Positions 1 through 7,880 of a stretch of 47,180 bases of DNA are shown in pieces. Below the pieces are notes generated by a model. That model was not told the DNA's origin. It saw only the letters and a program-made list of their open reading frames with translations, and searched no databases. Source of the DNA: Pseudomonadota bacterium (GTDB taxonomy: Bacteria > Pseudomonadota > Gammaproteobacteria > Burkholderiales > Burkholderiaceae_B). The first letter of the stretch is position 1, and every line of letters begins with the position of its first letter. The translations under genes were made by a program, and so were the position numbers. The DNA is taken from NCBI GenBank assembly GCA_023440825.1, contig JAEXRL010000010.1:1-47180 (forward strand), read 5' to 3'.

Positions 1-100
1 GCAAAGTGGACCCACTCCTTCCCATCCCGAACAGGACCGTGAAACGCTTTAGCGCCGATGATAGTGGACGGACGTCTGTGAAAGTAGGTCATCGTCAGGC
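1..100 (+). rRNA. rrf: 5S ribosomal RNA, 3' part (5' end outside window)
   Basis: The sequence carries the conserved proteobacterial 5S core: CCCACTCC, CATCCCGAACAGG, GTGAAACGC, TAGCGCCGATG and the closing GTCATCGTCAGGC. About the first 14 or 15 nucleotides of the mature RNA are missing because the window starts inside the gene. It is presumably the last gene of an rRNA operon lying to the left. A terminator follows at once. The 3' end is placed at about base 100 by comparison with the usual betaproteobacterial 5S end. Confidence 0.95.
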
Positions 101-110
101 ACTTATACCA

Positions 111-146
111 AAAACCCCGCAAGAATACAGCTTGCGGGGTTTTTTT
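111..146 (+). terminator. Rho-independent terminator of the rRNA operon
   Basis: A perfect 9-bp stem, CCCCGCAAG (115-123) with CTTGCGGGG (131-139), has a 7-nt loop and is followed by seven T (140-146). Four A precede the stem, so the structure could also act on the minus strand, where nrdG ends at 183. Confidence 0.93.
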
Positions 147-182
147 ATGCTTGAAAATTGCTAACGTTCATCGCATCCCAGA

Positions 183-914
183 CTAGGCAGTGCGCAGCTC
201 GAAGTGCTGAAACAAACCGGATAGCGCCTGACAGAGCTCGGCATCAGGAAAGCTGCTAGGCGGTATATGTGTGTGATTAAGATAGCTGTCTGCACAGCCT
301 TCAGTACGAAATTGCTGTAAGACAAATCTTTTTACCTCAAAAGCTTGCAAACTAAGTGCCAGTTGCCAGATCTGTTCTGGAGTGTGCAGTGCTGGATGTA
401 AGGTGGTGCGGCATTCGTAGGCAATTTGGCTGTGCTGCAAGAGACGTAAACAGTCCTGTGGGCCGCGGTGGCTGTGTTTGCCTTTAGTTAAGGTGTCGTA
501 GTGAGTAAAGCTAGTTTTAATATCCAGTCCTACCCAGTCCAGCAGCGGCAATATGGCTTGTAAGCGGCGTGGGTATATACCTGCCGTATGTAAGCCTATT
601 TTGTAACCTAAGGTTTTGACTTCTTGAATAGCAGTATATAAACCGGGATCTAGGGTGGGTTCTCCGCCACTGAACACGACTGCATCCAGCAAACCTCTAC
701 GTTTTTTCAATAACTCTATTACTTGCCCCCAACATTGGGTGTGGCCTGTATTACGAGCTTGTAAATGGGGATTATGGCAATAGCCGCAGCGCCATGGGCA
801 GCCTTGTATAAAAATGACGGCTGCCAGTTGATCTGGATAATCGGCGCTGGAAAAGGGAACAAGGCCGCCTACCTGTATAGGACGGGCGGTTCTTTGGCTA
901 GATAATACATGCAT
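183..914 (-). CDS. nrdG: Anaerobic ribonucleoside-triphosphate reductase activating protein
   Basis: This is a radical SAM enzyme that uses a 4Fe-4S cluster and S-adenosylmethionine to place the glycyl radical on the class III ribonucleotide reductase; it acts in the cytoplasm. The 243-residue product contains the cluster motif CPWRCGYC near residues 39-46 (CxxxCxxC), followed by HNP and by the SAM-contacting GGEP motif. It is longer than E. coli NrdG (154 residues) and resembles the longer NrdG form of Pseudomonas and betaproteobacteria. It starts 9 bp after the separate glycyl-radical gene, so the two are probably cotranscribed. The ribosome binding site is weak (CAGG). It is the last gene of the operon; the rRNA terminator read backwards may end its transcript. 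Confidence 0.93.
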   Translation of the reverse strand: MHVLSSQRTARPIQVGGLVPFSSADYPDQLAAVIFIQGCPWRCGYCHNPHLQARNTGHTQCWGQVIELLKKRRGLLDAVVFSGGEPTLDPGLYTAIQEVKTLGYKIGLHTAGIYPRRLQAILPLLDWVGLDIKTSFTHYDTLTKGKHSHRGPQDCLRLLQHSQIAYECRTTLHPALHTPEQIWQLALSLQAFEVKRFVLQQFRTEGCADSYLNHTHIPPSSFPDAELCQALSGLFQHFELRTA

Positions 915-923
915 AGGCCTGAA

Positions 924-1106
924 TTAATCTTGCTTGGGAAGCGTTCGCTTGCTGGCGGATGCTTCAGTGAAGTAACGCCTTTCTTGAAATTCTCCTTTTT
1001 TCCCTATATTAAAAGATTGTACGGGGCGATGGTATCCCATGACGCGTGTCCAGACTTCGCAAGTTTGCCTTTCGTTATCTTGCAGGGTGATGGTGTCTAA
1101 ATTCAT
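924..1106 (-). CDS. nrdD: Stand-alone glycyl-radical domain of class III ribonucleotide reductase
   Basis: A 60-residue protein containing the C-terminal glycyl-radical motif of NrdD: CEVWTRVMGYHRP followed by SFNIGKKGE and RRYF. By analogy with RVCGYL in E. coli NrdD, Gly24 in RVMGYH is the expected radical site. In E. coli this segment is the C-terminus of the large protein; here it has its own ATG and a good ribosome binding site (GGAG, six bases upstream) and lies 38 bp after the large ORF. It should associate with the large subunit and be activated by NrdG. I recall similar small nrdD genes in other proteobacteria, so the split itself may be ancestral. Its reading frame is intact although the large gene is interrupted. 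Confidence 0.88.
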   Translation of the reverse strand: MNLDTITLQDNERQTCEVWTRVMGYHRPVQSFNIGKKGEFQERRYFTEASASKRTLPKQD

Positions 1107-1144
1107 GATGTACTCCGTATAAAATCTGATTCATGTTGCGAGGC

Positions 1145-2902
1145 TCAGTGCCCCATCGTGCTGCTTGTTGCGGTAGCGAGCTGACGTTTTTGTGCCAGCA
1201 ATTCCTGGTCGCAGTGAGGACAATATTCGTGCTGGCCAGATAAATAGCCATGCTTGGGGCAGATGGAAAAGCTGGGGGTGATTGTGATGTAGGGTAAGGA
1301 AAAGTTCTGTAAGGCACGCTGAACGAGACGACGGCAGGCATCGGCGCTGGATACGGCCTCATTCATATATAGGTGCAAGACTGTACCGCCTGTGTATTTA
1401 CTTTGTAGTTCGTCTTGTTTTTCCAAAGCTTCAAAGGGGTCGTCGGTATAGTTTACTGGTAGCTGTGAAGAGTTAGTGTAGTAAGGGTTTTGTGGAGTGC
1501 CGGCTTGCCGTATATCGGGCCAGCGTTGTTTGTCTTCTTTTGCGAAGCGGTAAGTAGTACCTTCGGCTGGAGTGGCTTCCAGATTGTACATATGGCCCGT
1601 GCTCTCTTGAAATTGCACCATCCTGGCCCGTATATGGTCCAGTAAGTGCAGGGCGAATTTGTGTCCTTCAGGGGTGCTGATGTCATCTTTATCGTGACTA
1701 AAGTTGCGTATCATTTCATTAATGCCGTTGACCCCTAATGTGGAAAAATGATTGCGCAATGTGCCTAAGTAACGCTTGGTGTAGGGAAACAGGCCTGTAT
1801 CCATATGTTCTTGAATAAGCTGACGTTTGATTTCAAGGCTGTCGCGGCCCAGTTCCAATAACTCGTCTAGTCGTGTGTAGAGTGCGCGCTCCCGGCCAGC
1901 GTAGATATAGCCCAGGCGGGCGCAGTTCAAGGTGACCACGCCCAAAGATCCTGTTTGTTCGGCTGAACCAAATAAACCATTGCCGCGCTTTAGCAGTTCT
2001 CGTAGATCCAGTTGTAAACGGCAGCACATCGAACGGATCATATGGGGCTGCAATTCCGACGTAATGAAGTTCTGAAAATAGGGCAATCCGTATTTGGCGC
2101 TCATCTCGAATAGGCGTTCGCTATTAGGGCTATGCCAGTCGAATTCTTTAGTGATGTTGTAGGTAGGTATGGGGAAAGTGAACACGCGGCCCAATGCGTC
2201 ACCTTGCATCATGACTTAAATATATGCGCGGTTAATCATGTCCATCTCGCTCTGTAAGTCGCCGTAGCGAAATGGCATCTGCGTTCCGGCAATCAGGGGG
2301 ACTTGATCACGCAGATCTTCTGGGCAAACCCAGTCAAAACTTAGGTTGGTGAATGGTGTTTGGGTACCCCAGCGAGAGGGTACGTTCAGGTTGTAGATAA
2401 GCTCTTGCATGCATTGATACACCTGTTCGTAGCTCATATTGTCATGGCGTATAAAAGGCGCCATATAGGTGTCGAAGGAGCTAAAGGCCTGTGCTCCAGC
2501 CCATTCGTTTTGCAAGGTACCCAGAAAGTTTACAATTTGGCCTACTGCACTGGACATATGCTTGGGTGCTGCTGCTTCTACTCGACCCGGTACGCCGTTA
2601 AAGCCTTCATGCAGCAAGGTACGTAAAGACCAGCCTGCGCAGTAGCCTGACAACATATCCAGATCGTGTATGTGTAAGTCTCCTTGCCGGTGTGCTTGTC
2701 CTATGGCTTCGGGATATACGTGACTGAGCCAGTAGTTGGCGATCATTTTGCCTGAGCTGTTCAGAATCAGCCCACCTAGAGAATAAGCTTGATTGGCGTT
2801 AGCGTTAACGCGCCAGTCTTCTTGATTCAGGTATTCCGTGATCGAGCGTATCACGTCCAGTTGTGGCGCGGCACGGCTCATGTTCTGGCTAGTAAGTGTC
2901 AT
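1145..2902 (-). pseudogene. nrdD: Anaerobic ribonucleoside-triphosphate reductase large subunit, interrupted by an in-frame TAA
   Basis: This gene should encode the catalytic part of the oxygen-sensitive class III reductase that makes dNTPs without oxygen. The reading frame runs from 2902 to a TAA at 2218-2216 (228 residues, ending NRAYI), then continues in the same frame with GTC ATG ATG to a stop at 1145 (355 residues from 2212). Homologues as I recall them read RAYIEVM here, so TAA most simply derives from GAA by one change. The second half holds the conserved MCCRLQLD cysteine region, GSAEQTGSLGVVT, and the C-terminal CPKHG and CPHC zinc-binding residues. The product would be about 585 residues, with no N-terminal ATP-cone and with the glycyl radical on a separate gene. 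ATG codons three bases after the stop could allow re-initiation, so a two-piece enzyme is possible. Sequencing error is another explanation. Confidence 0.85.
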
Positions 2903-2987
2903 GGCAAACCCTATATGTAGTATGAACTTGCGATGACGACTACTATATATTGTGTTTTTCTTGTGCGGGGGAGAAAAAGCCCAGAGT

Positions 2988-3001
2988 TTGATCTAGATTA
3001 A
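2988..3001 (-). promoter_or_regulatory. FNR/Anr-like binding site upstream of the anaerobic reductase operon
   Basis: On the minus strand the 14-mer TTAATCTAGATCAA matches the FNR consensus TTGAT-N4-ATCAA at 9 of 10 defined positions and is a near-perfect palindrome. It lies about 90 bp upstream of the nrdD start codon. The only other neighbour, the HIT gene, ends at 3052 and points towards it, so nrdD is the only plausible target. This fits oxygen-responsive control of an anaerobic reductase. An AT-rich stretch (TATATAGT on the minus strand, about 2941-2948) could provide the -10 element. Confidence 0.7.
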
Positions 3002-3023
3002 AAAGGGGCAGCAAGTGCTGCCC
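2999..3023 (-). terminator. Rho-independent terminator of the trpGDC-HIT operon
   Basis: Read on the minus strand, a perfect 7-bp stem GGGCAGC (3023-3017) with GCTGCCC (3012-3006) and a 4-nt loop is followed by CTTTTTAA. It lies about 30 bp after the HIT gene stop. Its T-tract abuts the FNR-like site of the next operon. Confidence 0.88.
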
Positions 3024-3051
3024 GGGTAAGCTGGATTTTGCCTGCTAAAGA

Positions 3052-3501
3052 TTAGCCGAAGTGTTGTTGTAGTTGGCTTTGCAGGGTGCGCCAGTACTCG
3101 CTTAGACCGGCCATAAGGGTTTGTTCCTGCGTCTGCCAGTGCTCCTGAGTGCAGGCGCTGCGAGCAGGGGCCAGAGACCAAGCCGAGTCAGGAAAGTAAG
3201 GGTCGTCACGCCAGCGAGGAATAATGTGCCAGTGTAAATGGGGTACCTGATTGCCAAATTGAGCCAGATTAATTTTGTCGGTATGTAGCAGCTCTCGTTG
3301 GGTGTTTTCAACCAAATGCACTGCATCCATGAGCCGATGACGTTGTGTTGTGGACAAATCGCTCATTTCGGCAATATGTTGGCGCCACACTATGCGCGTG
3401 TAGCCAGGAAAGGGGCTGTCATGTACGGCCAGCACAAAGAAGTCAGGCCCCGTCCACAGTGCTTGGACGGGTGGACACAGAGGGCAGGTGGCACTGCTCA
3501 T
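3052..3501 (-). CDS. HIT-family (histidine triad) protein
   Basis: A 149-residue protein with the histidine-triad motif PHLHWHIIPR near residues 87-96, in which the middle His is the usual nucleophile for nucleotide phosphoramidate or dinucleotide hydrolysis. The N-terminal CPLC pair and the PGYTRIVWRQH segment fit the diadenosine tetraphosphate hydrolase-like branch. The exact substrate cannot be read from the sequence. Its ATG overlaps the trpC stop by 4 bp, so it is translated as the last gene of the trp operon, and the terminator at 2999-3023 follows. Small HIT genes next to trpC are common in betaproteobacteria as far as I recall. Confidence 0.88.
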   Translation of the reverse strand: MSSATCPLCPPVQALWTGPDFFVLAVHDSPFPGYTRIVWRQHIAEMSDLSTTQRHRLMDAVHLVENTQRELLHTDKINLAQFGNQVPHLHWHIIPRWRDDPYFPDSAWSLAPARSACTQEHWQTQEQTLMAGLSEYWRTLQSQLQQHFG

Positions 3502-4295
3502 GAAGCGGCAATGAACATATCGTGTAAGGCTAGGCCTGGATCGTCCTGGCGCATAAAGGCTTCGCCAACCAGGAAGGCGTGCACGTCATGTGCACGCATT
3601 TTTTCTACGTCGGCTGGGGTCAATATGCCACTTTCGGTCACCACACGTTTGTCGGCTGGAATATGTTTGAGTAAATCTAAGGTGGTTTGTGTGCTGGTTT
3701 CAAACGTACGCAAGTTACGGTTATTGATACCCAGCAGGCGAGTTTGCAGTGTCAGTGCAGCGTCCAGTTCGCTATGGTCGTGTACTTCTACCAGTACATC
3801 CATGCCCAGCTCTATCGCTACTGCTTCGAGCTCTTGCATTTGGCTGGTTTCCAGTGCGGCAACGATCAACAAAATGCAGTCGGCACCCAAGGCTCGCGCC
3901 TGGATAATTTGGTAGGGATCGATGATGAAATCTTTACGCAGCACAGGTAAAGAGCAAGCGGCCCGCGCCTGACGTAAATGATCGGAGGAGCCTTGGAAAT
4001 ACTGCACATCGGTGAGTACGGATAGGCAGGCAGCACCGTGAGCAGCATAACTGCTGGCTATGGCGGCAGGATCAAAGTTATTGCGGATAATGCCTTTTGA
4101 AGGGGAGGCTTTTTTAACCTCAGCGATAATGGCAGATTTTCCTTGAGCAATTTTTTCTTCTATGGCTTGTGCAAAGCCACGTAGATCTTTGCGATTTTTC
4201 GCCTCGCGCAGCAGGTCGGACTGGCTGCGTAATTGGCGCGCCGCATTAACTTCTGATTTTTTAGTGTCGAGGATTTGCGTGAGTATATCGTTCAT
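3498..4295 (-). CDS. trpC: Indole-3-glycerol-phosphate synthase
   Basis: This enzyme closes the indole ring from CdRP in tryptophan synthesis, in the cytoplasm. The 265-residue TIM-barrel protein shows the family signatures in order: AEVKKASPSKG near the start of the barrel, with the catalytic Lys, LRKDFI, GINNRNLRTF and VTESGI. Length is normal for the monofunctional enzyme; there is no fused TrpF domain. It overlaps trpD by 4 bp upstream and the HIT gene by 4 bp downstream, which suggests translational coupling. Confidence 0.97.
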   Translation of the reverse strand: MNDILTQILDTKKSEVNAARQLRSQSDLLREAKNRKDLRGFAQAIEEKIAQGKSAIIAEVKKASPSKGIIRNNFDPAAIASSYAAHGAACLSVLTDVQYFQGSSDHLRQARAACSLPVLRKDFIIDPYQIIQARALGADCILLIVAALETSQMQELEAVAIELGMDVLVEVHDHSELDAALTLQTRLLGINNRNLRTFETSTQTTLDLLKHIPADKRVVTESGILTPADVEKMRAHDVHAFLVGEAFMRQDDPGLALHDMFIAAS

Positions 4296-5326
4296 GCTTT
4301 TAACTTCCGGGTGTAGGCGCTGAATTGCTCCAGTTTGTCGCGGGCAGCACCGTTGGCGAGCGTCTCGAATGCGAGTTGCAGTCCATCTTCTATAGTGTCT
4401 GTGTGGTTGGCGGCGTAAATGGCGAGCCCTGCGTTAAGGCCCACAATATCGCGCGCCGTGCCTGGCTGGTTGCTCAGGGCGTGCAAAATCATATCTGCTG
4501 ACTCCTGGCTGCTATTGACGCGGATGCAGCGATTGGAGGACATTTGAAGATTATAGTCTTCGGGGTGAATCAGGTATTCTTTAACCTCGCCGTTTTTCAG
4601 CTCTCCCACCAAGGTTGAGCCGCCCAGTGAGGCTTCGTCCATACCGTCTTTACCGTGAACCACTAGTACATGCTTGGCGCCTAGGCGTTGCATGACTCGA
4701 ACCTGAATCCCGACCAGGTCTTCATGAAACACGCCCATCAATTGATTGGCGGCATTGGCCGGGTTGGTGAGTGGTCCCAAAATATTGAAGATGGTCCGTA
4801 CTTTTAATTCTTTGCGTACGGCGGCAACATTTGCCATGGCACCATGGTGAGCCGGCGCAAACATAAAGCCAATATGGGTATCTTCAATACTTTGTGCCAC
4901 TTCTTCAGGGCTAAGGTCTAGCCGTACACCCAGAGTTTCGAGCACATCGGCACTCCCCGACGAGGAGGAGGCGCTACGATTGCCGTGTTTAGCGACTCTT
5001 ACGCCGGCGGCAGCCACGACAAACATGGCGGCCGTCGATATATTAAAGGTATTGGAGCCGTCCCCCCCAGTGCCGCACATATCGAGCAGCTGCTCGGGGT
5101 AGGGAGTAACAACAGGTGTTGCGAATTCGCGCATTACCTGTGCTGCAGCCGTGATTTCACCGATACTTTCTTTTTTTACGCGCAGCCCCATGAGCAAAGC
5201 ACTGGCGATTTGTGGTGACATTTCACCTCGCATTAGCATGCGCATCAGATGGAGCATTTCGTCGTGAAAAATTTCTCGGTGTTCAATGCAGCGAACTAAG
5301 GCTTCGGTAGGGGTGATCGTTGTCAT
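4292..5326 (-). CDS. trpD: Anthranilate phosphoribosyltransferase
   Basis: This enzyme transfers the phosphoribosyl group from PRPP to anthranilate, the second dedicated step of tryptophan synthesis. The 344-residue protein carries the PRPP/pyrophosphate motif GTGGDGSNTFNIST and the KHGNRS segment that binds anthranilate and PRPP. Length and motifs match the normal monofunctional enzyme. It overlaps trpG upstream and trpC downstream by 4 bp each. Confidence 0.97.
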   Translation of the reverse strand: MTTITPTEALVRCIEHREIFHDEMLHLMRMLMRGEMSPQIASALLMGLRVKKESIGEITAAAQVMREFATPVVTPYPEQLLDMCGTGGDGSNTFNISTAAMFVVAAAGVRVAKHGNRSASSSSGSADVLETLGVRLDLSPEEVAQSIEDTHIGFMFAPAHHGAMANVAAVRKELKVRTIFNILGPLTNPANAANQLMGVFHEDLVGIQVRVMQRLGAKHVLVVHGKDGMDEASLGGSTLVGELKNGEVKEYLIHPEDYNLQMSSNRCIRVNSSQESADMILHALSNQPGTARDIVGLNAGLAIYAANHTDTIEDGLQLAFETLANGAARDKLEQFSAYTRKLKA

Positions 5327-5910
5327 GCTTGGGCTGTCTGCGGTTGGTCGATAAAGTTTTTCAACAGGGCGTGGCCATGTTCGCTAAGTATGGACTCAGG
5401 GTGAAACTGTACGCCATAAATAGGTAAGGTTTTATGACGGATGCCCATAATTTCGCCATCAGCGGTTTCTGCTGTGATGCTTAGGCACTCAGGTAGGCTT
5501 TGTCGTTCAATAGCCAGGGAGTGGTAGCGGGTGACCTGAAATGGGCTGGGTAAATCGCTGAACAGATCAGTGCCGGCATGGGTAATGGGAGAGACTTTGC
5601 CGTGCATAATGTGTTGAGCGCGAATAATCTTGCCACCGAAAGCCTGACCAATGGCTTGGTGCCCAAGGCACACACCTAAAATGGGTTTTTTACCGGCAAA
5701 GTGTTGAATCATTGCTAAAGATAAGCCTGCATCGGCGGGCGCTTTCGGCCCAGGGGAAATGCACAGGTGGCTGGGATTTACGGCTTCAACTTCTTCCAAA
5801 CTGGTTTGATCGTTGCGACGCACAATGACTTCTACTCCCAGTTCGCCAAAGTACTGGACTAGGTTATAGGTGAAGGAGTCGTAGTTATCGAGCATGAAAA
5901 GTTTATGCAT
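5323..5910 (-). CDS. trpG: Anthranilate synthase glutamine amidotransferase component
   Basis: This subunit supplies ammonia from glutamine to TrpE. It is a class I glutamine amidotransferase with the nucleophile motif GVCLGHQAIGQ and the C-terminal HPES segment that holds the catalytic His and Glu. I chose ATG 5910 (MHKLFMLDNYDSFTYN) because the family begins a few residues before DNYDSFTYN; the longer frame from 5934 would need a TTG start. The resulting 195 residues are normal. It overlaps trpD by 4 bp. About 330 bp separate it from trpE. Confidence 0.95.
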   Translation of the reverse strand: MHKLFMLDNYDSFTYNLVQYFGELGVEVIVRRNDQTSLEEVEAVNPSHLCISPGPKAPADAGLSLAMIQHFAGKKPILGVCLGHQAIGQAFGGKIIRAQHIMHGKVSPITHAGTDLFSDLPSPFQVTRYHSLAIERQSLPECLSITAETADGEIMGIRHKTLPIYGVQFHPESILSEHGHALLKNFIDQPQTAQA

Positions 5911-5943
5911 GGTTGTCTCGTAAGGTGTGGGCAAAGTGAGGCG

Positions 5944-6129
5944 TCAGGAGTGCGGCGACAGATTGCAAAAAGATAATGTCACGTTTTTACGGAGTCGACC
6001 GAGGAGAACGTGGAGCCTTGAGGTTTTGCCGGTTTGCCAAACGGATAGTAGGTGTGACAGGCATAAACTTACACAGCATGTGGCTGCTGAGCTGATTGTA
6101 GCGTGCGAGTAAGATAAAGGTGCTGACAC
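5944..6129 (-). CDS. Possible small ORF between trpE and trpG
   Basis: A GTG codon at 6129 begins a 61-codon frame preceded by a strong Shine-Dalgarno sequence (AAGGAGA, about 7 bases upstream). The frame ends at 5944, 33 bp before the trpG start. I recognise no domain. The peptide is rich in Ser, Leu and Cys and has no obvious signal peptide. It may be a real small gene, or a coupling or spacer element in the trp mRNA. The only support is the ribosome binding site and the length of this trpE-trpG gap. Confidence 0.25.
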   Translation of the reverse strand: MSAPLSYSHATISSAATCCVSLCLSHLLSVWQTGKTSRLHVLLGRLRKNVTLSFCNLSPHS

Positions 6130-6237
6130 TGGCAATCTCCTTGTCGGCAAATGGCGTAGTGGGAATGGAGTCGTGGTGTGGTGAGGGGGGGCATGACTGT
6201 AGAAATGCAGCCCATGACCACCCAGACACCGACTTAC

Positions 6238-7758
6238 TTATATTGGTTCGTCCAGACCCACCTGTACTTGTTCGGCAGCGCGTAGTACGGCCCGCGCTTT
6301 GGCTTCGGTTTCTTGCCATTCCATTTCTGGGTCAGAGTCAGCGACCACGCCGGCTGCGGCCTGTACGTATAGCATGCCGTCTTTGACGACGCCTGTACGT
6401 ATAGCGATAGCTAAGTCCATTTCGCCGCTGTAGCTTAAGTAGCCCGCCGCACCACCGTAGATACCGCGACGCACAGGCTCTAGCTCATCGATTAACTCCA
6501 TGGCGCGTACCTTGGGAGCACCGGTGAGTGTGCCAGCGGGAAAGCTGGCACGCAGCACATCCATATTACTCAGTCCGTCTTGCAGTTCGCCTGACACGTT
6601 AGAGACTAGGTGCTGCACATGTGAGTAGCGCTCTACGTTCATGGTGTCAGTGACTTTAACTGTGCCTGTTTTAGCAATACGCCCAATGTCGTTGCGGGCC
6701 AAGTCAATTAGCATCAGGTGTTCCGCACGTTCTTTGGGGTCAGCTTGCAGCTCGGCGGCTAATGCAGCGTCCTCTTCGGGAGTGCTGCCACGCTTACGTG
6801 TACCAGCCAGCGGTCGTATGGTGACCAGTTGCTCAGTTTTACCTTCTACGGTTTGCTCTTCTTGGCGCACCAAAATTTCGGGTGATGAACCCACCACTTT
6901 GATGTCGTCAAAATTCCAGTAGTACATGTAGGGGGAGGGATTAAGCGAGCGTAGAGCGCGGTACAGTGACAGTGGCGAGTCACGGAACGGTTTGGTAATC
7001 ACCTGGCCGACCTGAATTTGCATGAGATCGCCTGCAGCGATGTATTCTTTGGCTTTGTGCACAGCGGCCAGATAATCGGCTTTTTCGAAGTCGCGTAGAC
7101 TTTCCGTTTGTACACTGGCGTAGGCGTAGGGAATAACGACGGGCGCACGCAGTTTTTCGCGTAATTCTTTGAGGCGTCGTTTCGCCTGTGTGTAGGCCTC
7201 GGCTTGTGTCGGGTCGGCGTAAACCAGCAGATAGGTACGTCCGGCGATGTTATCGACAATGACAAGCTCATCGACATGCAGCAACATAATATCGGGCACC
7301 CCGCCTTCCTGGCCTGCTGGGAAGGGCTTGGGTGCAGCCCCCAGACTGGGTTCAATGTGGCGCACGACATCGTAACCAAAATAGCCTGCCAAGCCGCCTG
7401 CAAATCTGGGCATGCCGGGGCGCAGGGCAACTTTAAAGCGCGCCATGTATGACTCAATAAACGCTAAGGGATCACCCTCATGCGTTTCTATGACCTTGCC
7501 CTGATGCACCACCTCGGTGAGTTGATCCTGGCTACGCAGGATTGTTTTGGCTGGTAAGCCAATAAAGGAGTAGCGGCCAAACTGTTCGCCGCCCACCACA
7601 GACTCCAGCAGACAAGAGTAGCGTCCACCTTCAGGGCCGTTGTGAGCCAGTTTTAGGTAAATAGACAGGGGAGTGTCTAGGTCGGCGTAGGTCTCAGCAA
7701 TCAGGGGAATGCGATTAAAGCCTTGGGAGCTGAGTGCGTTAAATTCGATTTCGGTCAT
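6238..7758 (-). CDS. trpE: Anthranilate synthase component I
   Basis: TrpE makes anthranilate from chorismate, with ammonia from TrpG. The 506-residue protein has the N-terminal tryptophan feedback element LLES at residues 50-53 and the chorismate-binding signatures PFRDSPLSLYRALRSLNPSP, IRPLAGTRKRG, DLARNDIGR, FPAGTLTGAPKVRAMELID and GGAAGYLSYSGEMDLAIAIRT. It is the first structural gene after the trp leader at 7881-7958 and is therefore probably controlled by attenuation as well as feedback inhibition. The ATG is preceded by a modest GAGA ribosome binding site. Confidence 0.97.
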   Translation of the reverse strand: MTEIEFNALSSQGFNRIPLIAETYADLDTPLSIYLKLAHNGPEGGRYSCLLESVVGGEQFGRYSFIGLPAKTILRSQDQLTEVVHQGKVIETHEGDPLAFIESYMARFKVALRPGMPRFAGGLAGYFGYDVVRHIEPSLGAAPKPFPAGQEGGVPDIMLLHVDELVIVDNIAGRTYLLVYADPTQAEAYTQAKRRLKELREKLRAPVVIPYAYASVQTESLRDFEKADYLAAVHKAKEYIAAGDLMQIQVGQVITKPFRDSPLSLYRALRSLNPSPYMYYWNFDDIKVVGSSPEILVRQEEQTVEGKTEQLVTIRPLAGTRKRGSTPEEDAALAAELQADPKERAEHLMLIDLARNDIGRIAKTGTVKVTDTMNVERYSHVQHLVSNVSGELQDGLSNMDVLRASFPAGTLTGAPKVRAMELIDELEPVRRGIYGGAAGYLSYSGEMDLAIAIRTGVVKDGMLYVQAAAGVVADSDPEMEWQETEAKARAVLRAAEQVQVGLDEPI

Positions 7759-7802
7759 GAGTGTCTCGGTGAGTCAGTGGGTACGACAAGACCGGGACAC
7801 AC

Positions 7803-7866
7803 AAAAAAGCCCGGCCATTTCGGTTTCCGGGCGATTTCCTGAAAATTACCGCAAGTGTTGCGGTGA
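7803..7866 (-). terminator. trp attenuator: terminator hairpin with upstream leader hairpin
   Basis: On the minus strand GCCCGG (7832-7827) pairs with CCGGGC (7814-7809), helped by inner CC/GG pairs, and six T follow (7808-7803): an intrinsic terminator 45 bp before trpE. Upstream lies a 7-bp hairpin ACCGCAA/TTGCGGT with a 3-nt loop (7864-7848). The leader-peptide segment TTCCGGG (7896-7890) is exactly complementary to CCCGGAA (7831-7825), the 5' arm of the terminator, so an antiterminator can form. A ribosome stalled at the Trp codons should leave TTCCGGG free, while a ribosome reaching the stop codon should cover it. Confidence 0.85.
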
Positions 7867-7880
7867 CAAGGATGACAGGC

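Noticed and set aside
3298..3915. A 205-codon plus-strand frame across the HIT and trpC genes
   Set aside because: It is antisense to two clear genes, begins inside one and ends inside the other, and has no recognisable protein features.
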